Source: Magnetospirillum sp.
Lineage (GTDB): Bacteria > Pseudomonadota > Alphaproteobacteria > Rhodospirillales > Magnetospirillaceae
Direction: 5' to 3'
Length of the DNA stretch: 64,000 bases
Assembly (NCBI GenBank): GCA_024707145.1
Contig: JANQAI010000005.1
Coordinates: 868,001-932,000, forward strand
Shown here: piece by piece, positions 29,953 to 38,671 of the stretch
Layout of the letters: each line of letters starts with the position of its first letter
Numbering within the stretch: the stretch's first letter is position 1
The notes under the pieces: model-generated
Databases searched by the model: none
What the model saw: only the letters and a program-made list of their open reading frames with translations
What the model was told of the DNA's origin: nothing
Made by a program: the position numbers and the translations under genes

Positions 29953-30963
29953 ATGGCGGATGCAAGCGATTTCGGACGAAGGACAGGGCAGCGGACACTG
30001 GAGATTTTCCGGTTGGTGGATGCCCCGCCCGAGGAGGTGTTCCAGGCATGGACCGATCCCGACCGCATGCGGCAGTGGTGGGGCCCCAACGGCTTCACCC
30101 TGCCGGTCTGCAACATTGACCTGCGCCCCGGTGGCGCCTGGCATTTCTGCATGCGCTCGCCCGACGGCAAGGATTATTGGTGCAAGGGCGTCTATCAGGA
30201 GATCGTGCCGCCCGAGCGCATCGTCTCCACCGACTTCTTCTCCGACGAAGCCGGCTCGGTGGTGCCGCCCGAACGCTATGGCATGAGTCCCGGCTGGCCC
30301 ACCGAGCTGGAGGTGCAGGTCACCTTCGCCGCCGAGGAGGACGGCAAGACCCGCCTGACCGTGCGCCAGAGCGTCGACGCCGACCTGGCCCGCGACAGCG
30401 GCGCCATGCAGGGCTGGAGCGAAAGCCTGGACCGGCTGGCGCGGCATCTCTCGGGCAAGCCCTTCTCGTGTCCCATGAACGCCGAACCGGTGGAGCAGCA
30501 CCAGTGGCTGCAGCAGCTGGTGGGCAACTGGCGCTTCGAGGGCGAGGCCTCCATGGGGCCGGACCAGCCGGCGGACCATTTTTCCGGCAGTGAGACGGTG
30601 CGCCCGCTGGGCAAGCTGTGGACCGTGGCGGAAGGCGAGTGCGCCGCCCCCGACGGCCCCATGCGCAGCCAGATGACCCTGGGGTACGACCCGGCGCAGA
30701 ACGCCTTCGTCGGCACCTTCGTGGGCTCCATGATGACCCATCTGTGGGTCTATCGCGGCCAGTTGGACGAGGCCGGCAAGGTGCTCACCCTGACCACCGA
30801 GGGACCGGACTTCTCGTCCGAGAGCGGCGGCATGGCCGCCTTCGAGGACGTCATCACCCTGGTGTCGGAGAACGAGCGCACGCTGACGTCGCGCATGCGC
30901 GGCGTCGACGGGCAATGGCATCAGGTGATGGCCGGCCGCTACCAGCGCCTGACGGAGGGTTGA
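29953..30963 (+). CDS. SRPBCC (AHSA1-type) domain fused to a DUF1579 domain
   Basis: A 336-residue cytosolic protein. Residues 1-160 form an AHSA1-like START/SRPBCC hydrophobic-pocket domain (VDAPPEEVFQAWTDPDRMRQ, WWGPNGFT, DLRPGGAWHF). Residues 165-336 match the DUF1579 pattern (LQQLVGNWRFEGEASMGPDQ, MTLGYDPAQNAFVGTFVGSM). Both domain types are common singly, often in environmental bacteria, without a defined ligand. The ATG at 29953 has GGAGG five bases upstream; the frame is open far upstream but overlaps the methyltransferase. Its stop TGA shares the palindrome TGATCA with the stop of the convergent c-di-GMP gene. Confidence 0.85.
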   Translation: MADASDFGRRTGQRTLEIFRLVDAPPEEVFQAWTDPDRMRQWWGPNGFTLPVCNIDLRPGGAWHFCMRSPDGKDYWCKGVYQEIVPPERIVSTDFFSDEAGSVVPPERYGMSPGWPTELEVQVTFAAEEDGKTRLTVRQSVDADLARDSGAMQGWSESLDRLARHLSGKPFSCPMNAEPVEQHQWLQQLVGNWRFEGEASMGPDQPADHFSGSETVRPLGKLWTVAEGECAAPDGPMRSQMTLGYDPAQNAFVGTFVGSMMTHLWVYRGQLDEAGKVLTLTTEGPDFSSESGGMAAFEDVITLVSENERTLTSRMRGVDGQWHQVMAGRYQRLTEG

Positions 30964-32805
30964 TCAGCGCGCCGCCACCAGCGCGCCCGCCGCCACCCGG
31001 TCCGGGCTCTTCTTGGCTTCCTTCTTGAGCTCGGCGATCAGCTGGCTGATCTCGTCCACGGTGTGGACCGGGCGGCCGGCGGGCAGGTGTACCACCGCCG
31101 CCGACACCGACATCAGCGGGAATTTCACCACGTTGCCCAGGCGATCCTGGCCGACGATATGGCCGCGCGCCCGCGTCTCGTCGTCATAGAAGCTCTCCAC
31201 GTCGCGGCGGAAGGTCGCCACCAGCTGGGCGGTGATGGCCATGGCCTCGTCGAACGCCATCCGGCGGAAGCCGCCGAAGAAGTCGTCACCGCCCACATGG
31301 GCGGGAAAGCAGGTGTCGCGCGGCAGCGCCTTGGCCAGCAATTCGGCGAACAGCAGGATGGCGCGGTCGCCCAGGCGGAAGCCGTACTTGTCGTTGAACG
31401 GCTTGAAGTTGTCGAAGTCGAAATAGACCAGCACTGCATCCTGCTCGGTGGCGGCCAGCACCTCGGACACGTATTCGTGAATCAGGTTGTTGCCGGGCAG
31501 CTTGGTCAGCGGGTTCTGGTCGCGGGCGGCGGCCAGGTTCTTCTCGTTGATGACGCGCAGCAGCGAATGGGCCGACAGGAAGCCAACGTACTTCATGTTG
31601 TCGACGATGATGATGCCTTCCGACCGCTCCACCGCCGAATAGGCCTGCAGGATGTGCTCGGCCTTGGTGTTGATGTCGGCCATGGGGCAGCGGGTGACGA
31701 AGTCCTTGAGCTTGCGGCCGATGGTCTTGTTGCTGATCAGCGCCTTGCCGTAGAGCGAATAGGTGTAGTCCTTCAGTTCCTTCTCGCGCACGATGCCCAC
31801 CGGCTCGCCGGACTCGTCCACCACCGGGAAGAAGGTCAGCGACTTGTCGGCGCGGAAGCGCTCGAACACCTCCTCCATCTTGCAGTCCAGGCCGATGGGG
31901 TCGACATAGGTGATCTGGTCCGAGATCAGCTTCTGGTCTGAGACGGTGACGCGCCGCTCGCTCTTGGCCATGCGGGCGATGGCCTGATAGTGCGGCTTGA
32001 CTTCGGCGATGTCGCAACTGGGCTTCTGCACCAGATAGCCCTGGATGAGGTCGCAGCCGATATCCTTGCAGACGAAGTACTCGCGCTCGGTCTCCACCCC
32101 TTCCGCCAGCACCACCACGCCCAGCAGGTGGGCGATGTTGACGATCTGCGACAGGAACAGCTTCTTCTTGGAATCGCTGGCGATGTCCGAGACGAAGAAG
32201 CGGTCGATCTTCAGGAAGTCCGGCTCGGCGAAATACAGCAGTTGCAGGCCCGAGAAGCCGGTGCCGAAATCGTCGATGGCCAGGCGGAAGCCGGTGCGCT
32301 TGCAATGGTTCAGCATGGCCGCCGCCTCGCCGGGCTGGGCGAACGGGTGGCGTTCGGACACCTCGAACACCACCTGGCTCTCGTCCACCTGGAAGCTCTC
32401 CAGCAGCTGCCGCGTGCGGTCGGTCAGCGCCCCCGACCCGTCCAGCGCCCGGTTGTCCAGGTTGAGGAACAGCTTGGACTGGCGCCAGTGCTCCATCTGC
32501 ACGAACTTGGCCAACGCCTTTTCGCGCAGCACCATCTCCATGTCGGCCAGCACGCCGCTTGCGTGGCAGGTGTCGAAAAAGTCCTGGATCGAGGCGAAGC
32601 CGGCGGCCTCGCTGTTCCTCAGCAGCGCCTCGTAGCCGTAGCAGGCGCCGGTATGAATGTTGACGATGGGTTGGAACGCCATATCCAGCGTCGCCACGAC
32701 CTCGCCCCAGCGACCATTCTGCGGCAGCGTGTTGCGCGCGGAAGGGCGGGCCTGGGCGGCCGAGGCCTTGCTGGCCTCGCCGCCGGCATGGACCGACGTG
32801 AACAT
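30964..32805 (-). CDS. EAL-CBS-GGDEF cyclic di-GMP protein
   Basis: A 613-residue soluble protein. The EAL phosphodiesterase domain (about residues 40-270) keeps its catalytic motifs: YEALLR, DDFGTG, LKIDR, AEGVET and QGYLVQKP. Two CBS motifs (about 290-425) follow and probably bind a nucleotide. The C-terminal GGDEF-type domain (about 435-600) reads GGDDF at its active loop, so the last acidic residue is Asp instead of Glu. It probably hydrolyses c-di-GMP, with the GGDEF part serving as cyclase or GTP-sensing domain. There is no membrane segment. It has its own upstream region, divergent from ihfB. Confidence 0.94.
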   Translation of the reverse strand: MFTSVHAGGEASKASAAQARPSARNTLPQNGRWGEVVATLDMAFQPIVNIHTGACYGYEALLRNSEAAGFASIQDFFDTCHASGVLADMEMVLREKALAKFVQMEHWRQSKLFLNLDNRALDGSGALTDRTRQLLESFQVDESQVVFEVSERHPFAQPGEAAAMLNHCKRTGFRLAIDDFGTGFSGLQLLYFAEPDFLKIDRFFVSDIASDSKKKLFLSQIVNIAHLLGVVVLAEGVETEREYFVCKDIGCDLIQGYLVQKPSCDIAEVKPHYQAIARMAKSERRVTVSDQKLISDQITYVDPIGLDCKMEEVFERFRADKSLTFFPVVDESGEPVGIVREKELKDYTYSLYGKALISNKTIGRKLKDFVTRCPMADINTKAEHILQAYSAVERSEGIIIVDNMKYVGFLSAHSLLRVINEKNLAAARDQNPLTKLPGNNLIHEYVSEVLAATEQDAVLVYFDFDNFKPFNDKYGFRLGDRAILLFAELLAKALPRDTCFPAHVGGDDFFGGFRRMAFDEAMAITAQLVATFRRDVESFYDDETRARGHIVGQDRLGNVVKFPLMSVSAAVVHLPAGRPVHTVDEISQLIAELKKEAKKSPDRVAAGALVAAR

Positions 32806-33020
32806 CAGGCGGTTCTCCGAAACGGTCCCGGCGAAGTGGGACGACCAGTTTGTCGCCGTTCGGGCTGTGGCGAGTCAACGAATGCGCAAGGCTGCAATGA
32901 AAAATTCACCACCCGGCCAAACGGCAGGAAATCGTTCCACCCCAACGGCTTGCCTTGACTCGCGTCGTCCCCTTGGGCAGGCTGGCGCCCCAGTCCAATT
33001 CCAAGAGTTTCGAGACAGGC

Positions 33021-33311
33021 ATGACCAAGTCGGAGCTGATTGCCCGCCTGGCGGAGAGCAATCCCCACCTTTACCAGCGCGACGTCGAACGCATCGTCAC
33101 CACCATCTTCGACGAGATCGCCGCCGCCCTGGCCCAGGGCGACCGCGTCGAACTGCGCGGCTTCGGCGCCTTTTCCGTCAAGAAGCGCGATGCCCGCCAG
33201 GGCCGCAACCCGCGCACCGGCGCCCAGGTTTCGGTGCAGGACAAGGTGATCCCCTTCTTCAAGACCGGCAAGCAGCTGCGCGAGCTGCTCAACACCGACT
33301 CCGCCGAGTAA
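33021..33311 (+). CDS. ihfB: integration host factor subunit beta
   Basis: A 96-residue DNA-bending protein of the HU/IHF family, starting [20 protein letters not shown]. It has the beta-arm motif [20 protein letters not shown] and the [10 protein letters not shown]-terminus of the beta subunit. It pairs with IhfA to bend DNA in recombination, transcription and phage integration. The ATG at 33021 is chosen over an upstream frame extension because it gives the exact family N-terminus. It is followed by lapA and pyrF, a conserved alphaproteobacterial arrangement. Confidence 0.97.
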   Translation: MTKSELIARLAESNPHLYQRDVERIVTTIFDEIAAALAQGDRVELRGFGAFSVKKRDARQGRNPRTGAQVSVQDKVIPFFKTGKQLRELLNTDSAE

Positions 33312-33316
33312 GCGCC

Positions 33317-33625
33317 ATGCGCCTGGTCGGCTGGCTGCTCGCCCTTCCGCTGTCGCTGCTGGCGGTGGTGTTCGCCGTCGCCAACCGCCACGACCTGCGG
33401 CTGGAATTGTGGCCGCTGCCGTGGAATCTGGACCTGCCCGCCTATCTGGCGGTGCTGGGCCCGCTGGTGCTGGGGCTGGCGCTGGGTGCCCTGCTGACCT
33501 GGCTGGCCGGCCATCGCACCCGCATGGCGGCCCGGACCCAGCGCCGCCGTGCCGAATCGCTGGAACGCCAACTGACCGCCACCGGCAGCGCCCAACTGCC
33601 GCCGCCCGCGCCGGGGCAGGGCTGA
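33317..33625 (+). CDS. lapA: LapA-domain (DUF1049) membrane protein
   Basis: A 102-residue inner-membrane protein with two transmembrane helices (about residues 3-21 and 42-66) and a charged cytoplasmic helix (RTRMAARTQRRRAESLERQL). The AVVFAVANRHDLRLELWPLP stretch is typical of the LapA (YciS) family, which acts with LapB in lipopolysaccharide assembly control in enterobacteria. It lies five bases after ihfB, the same neighbourhood seen in many proteobacteria. No lapB is adjacent in this window. Confidence 0.87.
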   Translation: MRLVGWLLALPLSLLAVVFAVANRHDLRLELWPLPWNLDLPAYLAVLGPLVLGLALGALLTWLAGHRTRMAARTQRRRAESLERQLTATGSAQLPPPAPGQG

Positions 33626-33701
33626 GGCGCCTTCCGCCATCGCGGTCGCCTTCCCGTACGGGCTGCGCTATAAAGCAGGTCGGTACGACCCAGGAGCCTC
33701 T

Positions 33702-34406
33702 ATGACTTCTCCCGTTTACGTCGCCCTCGACACCACCGACGTCGCCCAGGCCGCCGCGCTCGCCACCAGCCTCAAGGGTCTGGTCGCCGGCGTGAAGCTG
33801 GGACTGGAGTTCTTCTCCTATTGCGGCCCGCGCGGCATCGAGGCGGTGGCCGATCTGGGGTTGCCGGTCTTCCTGGACCTGAAGCTGCACGACATTCCCA
33901 ATACGGTGGCCGGCGCCATGCGCGGCGTCGCCAAGCTGGCTCCCCGATTGACCACCATCCATGCGTCGGGTGGCGCCGCCATGATGAAGGCCGCGGTGGA
34001 GGCCGCCCATGAGGGCGCCGCCAAGGCCAGCCGCCCGGCCACCAAGGTGCTGGCGGTGACCGTGCTGACCTCGCTGGATCAGGCCGCCATGACCGAGGTG
34101 GGGTTCGGCGGCTCGGTGCTCGACCAGGTCAAGCGTCTGAGCGAACTGGCCCAGGGTGCGGGCGTGGACGGCCTGGTGTGCTCGCCCCACGAGGTGGAGA
34201 CGGTGCGCAGCCTTGTCGGTTCCGACATGACCCTGGTGGTGCCCGGCATTCGCCCCGCCTGGGCCGAGGCCGGCGACCAGAAGCGCTTCATGACGCCCAA
34301 GGAGGCGTTGCGGGCCGGCGCCGACCTGCTGGTCATCGGCCGCCCCATCACCGGCGCCACCAGCCCGGCCGAGGCGGCGCGCCGCATCGCCGACGAACTG
34401 AAATGA
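33702..34406 (+). CDS. pyrF: orotidine 5'-phosphate decarboxylase
   Basis: A 234-residue TIM-barrel enzyme making UMP from OMP. The catalytic Lys-Asp array is in FLDLKLHDIPNTV, and the phosphate-gripping loop near GADLLVIGRPITGA. The ATG at 33702 follows AGGAG, and a TATAAA box lies at 33669-33674. The stop overlaps the trpF start (ATGA), so the two barrel enzymes are translationally coupled although they belong to different pathways. Confidence 0.97.
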   Translation: MTSPVYVALDTTDVAQAAALATSLKGLVAGVKLGLEFFSYCGPRGIEAVADLGLPVFLDLKLHDIPNTVAGAMRGVAKLAPRLTTIHASGGAAMMKAAVEAAHEGAAKASRPATKVLAVTVLTSLDQAAMTEVGFGGSVLDQVKRLSELAQGAGVDGLVCSPHEVETVRSLVGSDMTLVVPGIRPAWAEAGDQKRFMTPKEALRAGADLLVIGRPITGATSPAEAARRIADELK

Positions 34407-35041
34407 GCGTCGCGGTCAAGATCTGCGGCCTCAACGACGAGGACGCCATCGATGCCGCCTTGGAGGCGGGGGCCGACTATCTGGGCTTCGTCTTCTTCGC
34501 CAAGTCGCCGCGCGCGGTGACCGCCGAACAGGCGGCGGAACTGACCCAGTTCATCGAGGGCGCCCACAAGGTGGGCCTGTTCGTCGATCCCGACGATTCC
34601 CTGCTGGACGAGGTGCTGGCCCACGTCCGCCTGGACCTGCTGCAGTTCCATGGTGCCGAGACGCCCGAACGGCTGGCCGCCATCCGCGCCGAATACGGCG
34701 TGCCGGTGATGAAGGTGATCCCGGTGTCCACCGCCGCCGACCTGTCCGCCGCCGAGACGTTCGCGGACGTGGTGGACTGGCTGCTGTTCGACGCCAAGCC
34801 GCCCAAGGATGCGGCCCTGCCCGGCGGCAACGCCGTCAGCTTCGACTGGACCATCCTCAAGGGCTTCACCAGCAAGGTGCCGTGGATGCTGGCCGGCGGC
34901 CTGACCCCGGCCAACGTGGCCGAGGCCGTCAAGGTCAGCGGCGCCAAGGCGGTGGATGTTTCGTCGGGGGTGGAAAGCAGCCCCGGCAGCAAGGATCCGG
35001 ACAAAATCCGGGCGTTCGTCGCGGCGGCGAAGGGGGCGTAA
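34403..35041 (+). CDS. trpF: phosphoribosylanthranilate isomerase
   Basis: A 212-residue TIM-barrel enzyme of tryptophan synthesis. The catalytic cysteine is in VKICGL near residue 8 and the aspartate in WLLFDAKPP. The C-terminal phosphate site is DVSSGVES. Starting at the ATG inside the pyrF stop gives the standard N-terminus. trpB and trpA often follow trpF, but here the gene is followed by an intergenic repeat and convergent M16 genes. Confidence 0.97.
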   Translation: MSVAVKICGLNDEDAIDAALEAGADYLGFVFFAKSPRAVTAEQAAELTQFIEGAHKVGLFVDPDDSLLDEVLAHVRLDLLQFHGAETPERLAAIRAEYGVPVMKVIPVSTAADLSAAETFADVVDWLLFDAKPPKDAALPGGNAVSFDWTILKGFTSKVPWMLAGGLTPANVAEAVKVSGAKAVDVSSGVESSPGSKDPDKIRAFVAAAKGA

Positions 35042-35048
35042 GAATTCT

Positions 35049-35166
35049 CCTCTCCCATTCCATGGGAGAGGGTGGCCCGCAGGGCCGGGTGAGGGAGCCA
35101 AGGAGCACCTCGTCTCCGGCTCCCTCATTCGATGGGCCCCTCCCTCTCCCGCCAAGCGGGAGAGGG
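35049..35166. repeat. 118-base intergenic repeat (copy A) with terminal CTCTCCC hairpins
   Basis: One end is CCTCTCCCAT/ATGGGAGAGG (35049-35071) and the other CCCTCTCCCGC/GCGGGAGAGGG (35142-35166). Between them a GAGGGAGCC-GGCTCCCTC inner pair encloses AAGGAGCACCTCG. Copy B at 37939-38064 is the same element in opposite orientation. It sits between the convergent trpF and M16 genes and may act as a bidirectional terminator. Confidence 0.8.
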
Positions 35167-35177
35167 TAAAATGCCTC

Positions 35178-36485
35178 TTACAGCCCCTCGGGCTTGCCCA
35201 CCACCACGAAGGCCAGGTTGGCCGGCGCCAGCAGGCGGGCGGCGACGGCCTTCACCTGATCCATGGTCACCGCCTCGATGTAGCCGTTGCGCCTGTCCAG
35301 GTAGTCGATGCCGAGGTCGTCCAACTGCACCGCCACCAGCAGGCCGGCGATGGAGGCGGTGGAATCCAGTTGCAGGGCGAACGAACCGGTCAGGTAGGTC
35401 TTGGCGTCGGCCAGTTCCTTCTCGCTGGGGCCCTCGCTGGCCATGCGGCCGAACTGCTCCTTGATCAGGCGGATCGAATCACCGGTGCGGGCGTTCTGGG
35501 TGGCGACGCCGCCGCTGATCACGCCGGCATGGTCGAGCGGTGTCAGATAGGAATAGACCGAATAGGCCAAGCCGCGTTTCTCGCGCACTTCCTCGGTCAG
35601 CCAGGACGAAAAGCCGCCGCCGCCCAGCACGTAGTTCATCACATAGGCGGCGTACCAGTCGGGATCGTTGCGCTTCAGACCGGGGGCGCCGAACACGGCG
35701 ACGCTCTGCGGATTGTCGCGGCTGATCACCTCGATCTGGCCGGCGCCCCGGGGGGCGGTCTCGGTGACGGCGATGGCCGGATGGCGGGCAGGCAGGGCGC
35801 CGAAGGTACGGTCCAGCAGGGGCTTCAGCTGCTCGGGCGTGATGTCGCCCACCACCGCCAGCACCATGCCCTCGCGCGACAGCCAGGTCTTGGCGTAGCT
35901 CTTGAGGTCGGCCGTGGCGATGGACTTGACCGTGTCGGGCTCGCCGCGCACCGGCACGCCGTAGGGGTGGCCGGCGAAGGCCAGCTTGTACCAGGTGCGT
36001 GCCGCCAGGGCGTCGGGGTTCTGCAGCTCGCGCGCCAACGAGGTCAGGATCTGGTTGCGCACCCGTTCCACCGGCTCCTTGTCGAAGCGGGGCTGGGTCA
36101 GCGCCAGGCGGAACAGGTCGAAGGCGGTGTCGCGGTTGTCGCTCAGCGTCTTCAGGTTGCCGCGGAAATTGTCCTTGCCGGTTTCGAAGGACAACTCGAT
36201 GGCGAGGTCTTCCAGCTTGCCCTGGAAGGTCTGCGAGTCGTAGGGGCCGGCGCCCTCGTCCAGCAGGCCGGACACCATGTGGGCCAGTCCCGGCTTGGCT
36301 TCCACGGCGGCCCCGCCGCGCATGGCCAGGGACAGCGAGATGATGGGGTTGGAGTGGTCCTGCACCAGCCAGGCCTCGACGCCGCCGGGGCTGACCACCC
36401 GCTCCACCGTCACGGCCTGCGCCGGCAGCGCGCCCCACAGCACCGCCAGGGGCAGCGCGAACACGAAAGCGATCAGGCGGCGCAT
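35178..36485 (-). CDS. M16-family zinc-peptidase-like protein lacking the catalytic motif
   Basis: A 435-residue periplasmic M16 homologue with a signal peptide (about residues 1-24, ending LPAQA). Where active members carry HxxEH, this one has GLAHMVSGLLDEG, so the zinc-binding pair is lost. The later RGLAYSVYSYL segment keeps the substrate-binding R/Y region. It is the non-catalytic partner typical of heterodimeric M16B pairs such as mitochondrial processing peptidase. The start ATG overlaps the stop of the upstream catalytic homologue by one base (TGATG). Confidence 0.93.
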   Translation of the reverse strand: MRRLIAFVFALPLAVLWGALPAQAVTVERVVSPGGVEAWLVQDHSNPIISLSLAMRGGAAVEAKPGLAHMVSGLLDEGAGPYDSQTFQGKLEDLAIELSFETGKDNFRGNLKTLSDNRDTAFDLFRLALTQPRFDKEPVERVRNQILTSLARELQNPDALAARTWYKLAFAGHPYGVPVRGEPDTVKSIATADLKSYAKTWLSREGMVLAVVGDITPEQLKPLLDRTFGALPARHPAIAVTETAPRGAGQIEVISRDNPQSVAVFGAPGLKRNDPDWYAAYVMNYVLGGGGFSSWLTEEVREKRGLAYSVYSYLTPLDHAGVISGGVATQNARTGDSIRLIKEQFGRMASEGPSEKELADAKTYLTGSFALQLDSTASIAGLLVAVQLDDLGIDYLDRRNGYIEAVTMDQVKAVAARLLAPANLAFVVVGKPEGL

Positions 36486-37864
36486 CAGCGAAGCTCCTTC
36501 GTGGGCACGACCATGGCGGGTTGGGTGCGGGCGACCGAGACGCCCTTGGCCGGCAGCAGGGTGCCGGTGACCGAGGACCTGTCGTCCAGCACCGCCTTGG
36601 CGGCGGCATTGACCTGCTCGGGCGTCACCGCGGCGATGCGGCTGGGCCAGGCTTCCACGTCGGCCACCGTCTGGCCGGTGGTCAGCGCCTCGCCCAGGAC
36701 GCGGGCGCCGGTGTGCAGGGAATCGCGGGCATAGGCCACATTGGCCCTGAGGCGGGCCTTGGCCCGGTCCACTTCGGCCGGGGTGATGCCCTTGTCCAGC
36801 ACCAGCCGCACTTCCTTGTCCATGGCCGCCGCCAGTTTGGCCATGTCCACGCCGGGGCGCGGCGTCGCCGCCAGGCCGAAGGTGCTCATGTCCACCGCCG
36901 AGGCGTCGTACCAGGCACCTGCGTTGGCGGCCAGGCCCTGATCCACCACCAGCGACTTGTACAGCCGGCTGGTGGCGCCGCCGCCCAGGATTTCCGATAG
37001 AACTTCCAGCGCATAGGGCGCGGCCTTGTCGGGGGCGTTGTAGCTGGGGGCGATATAGGTGCGGTTCCACGAAGGCTGCTGCACGCGCGGGTCTTCCAGC
37101 GTCACCGTGCGGGCCGCCACCTGGGGCGGTTCCTCGGGGCGGATGCGCGCCGGGGTCTGCTCCGCCTTCAGCGGGCCGTAATACTTCTCGGCCAGCGCCC
37201 GCACCTTCTCGGGCTCCACGTCGCCGGCCACCACCAGGATGGCGTTGTTGGGAGCGTACCAGCGCTTGTAGAAATCCAGCGCGTCCTCGCGGGTGAGCGC
37301 GGCGATCTCGGAGCCCCAGCCGATCACCGGCCGGCGATAGGGGTGGTTGAGGAACAGGGCCGCCTCGACCCGCTCGGACAACAGCGCCTGGGGATTGTTG
37401 TCGGTGCGCGAGCGCCGCTCCTCCAGCACCACCGCGCGCTCGGTGACCACGTTCTGGTCGTCCAGCGTCAGGTTGCGCATGCGGTCGGCTTCCATCTGCA
37501 TCACCGCCTCCAGGCGGTCGGCGGCGATGTTCTGGAAATAGGCGGTGTAGTCCGACGAGGTGAAGGCGTTGTCGCGCCCGCCCAGGCGCGCCACGATCTT
37601 GGAGAACTCGCCCGGCGGCACCGTGGGGGTGCCCTTGAACATCAGGTGTTCCAGCAGGTGGGCGATGCCGCTTTTGCCCGCCGGTTCGTCGGCGGCGCCC
37701 ACGCGGTACCACACCATATGGCTGACGATGGGAGCCCGGTGATTTTCCACCACCACCACCTGCAGGCCGTTGGCCAATTGGTAGGTGGTGGGATTGAACA
37801 CCTGCGCCGCCGCCGGCAGCGAGGCGGTCAGGCCCGATGCCAGCGCGAGTGTTGCGAGCCTCAT
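36485..37864 (-). CDS. M16-family zinc metallopeptidase, catalytic subunit
   Basis: A 459-residue periplasmic peptidase with signal peptide MRLATLALASGLTASLPAAA. The inverted zinc motif is complete: HLLEH in GIAHLLEHLMFKGT near residue 68, with the downstream glutamate in ERAVVLEERRSR. The start at 37864 has GGAGGAAG immediately upstream. With the next gene it forms a catalytic and non-catalytic pair, probably working on small periplasmic peptides or signal peptides; the substrate is unknown. Together the pair is bracketed by the inverted repeats at 35049 and 37939. Confidence 0.95.
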   Translation of the reverse strand: MRLATLALASGLTASLPAAAQVFNPTTYQLANGLQVVVVENHRAPIVSHMVWYRVGAADEPAGKSGIAHLLEHLMFKGTPTVPPGEFSKIVARLGGRDNAFTSSDYTAYFQNIAADRLEAVMQMEADRMRNLTLDDQNVVTERAVVLEERRSRTDNNPQALLSERVEAALFLNHPYRRPVIGWGSEIAALTREDALDFYKRWYAPNNAILVVAGDVEPEKVRALAEKYYGPLKAEQTPARIRPEEPPQVAARTVTLEDPRVQQPSWNRTYIAPSYNAPDKAAPYALEVLSEILGGGATSRLYKSLVVDQGLAANAGAWYDASAVDMSTFGLAATPRPGVDMAKLAAAMDKEVRLVLDKGITPAEVDRAKARLRANVAYARDSLHTGARVLGEALTTGQTVADVEAWPSRIAAVTPEQVNAAAKAVLDDRSSVTGTLLPAKGVSVARTQPAMVVPTKELR

Positions 37865-37938
37865 TCTTCCTCCAGGCGTACCCCGATCGAGTTCGTCGGG
37901 ATATAGGCCTGGAAAATGGCGATCACAAGGCAATCTTA

Positions 37939-38064
37939 CCCTCTCCCGCGAGTGGGAGAGGGAGGGGCCCATCGCAGATGGGAGGGTGAGGGAGCCAAGG
38001 AACACCTCGTTTCCGGCTCCCTCACCCGGCCTTCGGCCACCCTCTCCCACCCAGTGGGAGAGGG
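37939..38064. repeat. 126-base intergenic repeat (copy B), inverted relative to copy A
   Basis: It begins with CCCTCTCCCGC (37939-37949) pairing with GTGGGAGAGGG (37952-37962) and ends with CCCTCTCCCAC/GTGGGAGAGGG (38040-38064). The centre contains GAGGGAGCCAAGGAACACCT, close to the middle of copy A. It lies between the DUF3035 lipoprotein and the M16 genes, all on the minus strand. Confidence 0.8.
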
Positions 38065-38073
38065 ACGACTTGG

Positions 38074-38667
38074 CTAGTCGAAGATGCCTTCCAGCATGCC
38101 CTTCTTGCGGCGCGCGATGCGTGGGGTGTCGCCGTCGCCGACCGAGCGGCCGAGGGCTTGGTTCTCGCGCAGGCGCTGGGCTTCCTTGGTGGCGTCCAGC
38201 TGCTCGCCGGCGCCGATGCCGTCGGGCTTGCGCCAGAACACCAGCTTGTCGGTGAAGCTCTTGTCCGCGTCGGCCAGGGACTGGGTTTCCTTGTTCACCA
38301 GCACGCGGATGTCGGGCTGGATCTGCTCGGCGCCTGCCTTCTTCAGCAGGGTGACGTCGCCCTGCGAGCGCCCCTGGGTCGAGACCGGCGTGGCGGTGGT
38401 GCGGCCGAGCAGCGCCTGGCGCGCCTGATCGCGGACGTTGCCTTCCTGCGGCCGCACGCTGCCGGGGCTCGGCGGGCGCAGGCTGAAATCGGGTGGCATG
38501 GCGAGCGGCGCGCGCTCCACCACCTGGAATTCGTCCGGCGGGGCCTTTTCGTAGCCCATCGCGCGGCGGGCCTCGGTGCAGCCGGAAAGGGCGACGGCGC
38601 CCAGCAGCGCCAGCGAGACGGCGCCGAGGAGGCGGATGGTGTGGGCGTGCGTGGTGGTGCGCTTCAT
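38074..38667 (-). CDS. DUF3035 lipoprotein
   Basis: A 197-residue lipoprotein: an N-terminus with MKRTTTHAHT, a hydrophobic core and the lipobox LSGC, with the cysteine near residue 30. The mature region has APPDEFQVVERAPLAMPPDF and LRPPSPGSVRPQE, the hallmark of the alphaproteobacterial DUF3035 family. Its function is not established, but the family is regularly encoded between lspA and M16 peptidase genes as here, suggesting an envelope role. The C-terminus is basic (ARRKKGMLEGIFD). The start at 38667 is chosen because it gives a proper lipoprotein signal. Confidence 0.9.
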   Translation of the reverse strand: MKRTTTHAHTIRLLGAVSLALLGAVALSGCTEARRAMGYEKAPPDEFQVVERAPLAMPPDFSLRPPSPGSVRPQEGNVRDQARQALLGRTTATPVSTQGRSQGDVTLLKKAGAEQIQPDIRVLVNKETQSLADADKSFTDKLVFWRKPDGIGAGEQLDATKEAQRLRENQALGRSVGDGDTPRIARRKKGMLEGIFD

Positions 38668-38671
38668 GGCC

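Noticed and set aside
35049..38064. CRISPR-like array from the repeated CCCTCTCCC units
   Set aside because: There are only a few copies, they are palindromic and separated by kilobases of genes, and there are no regular spacers or cas genes.
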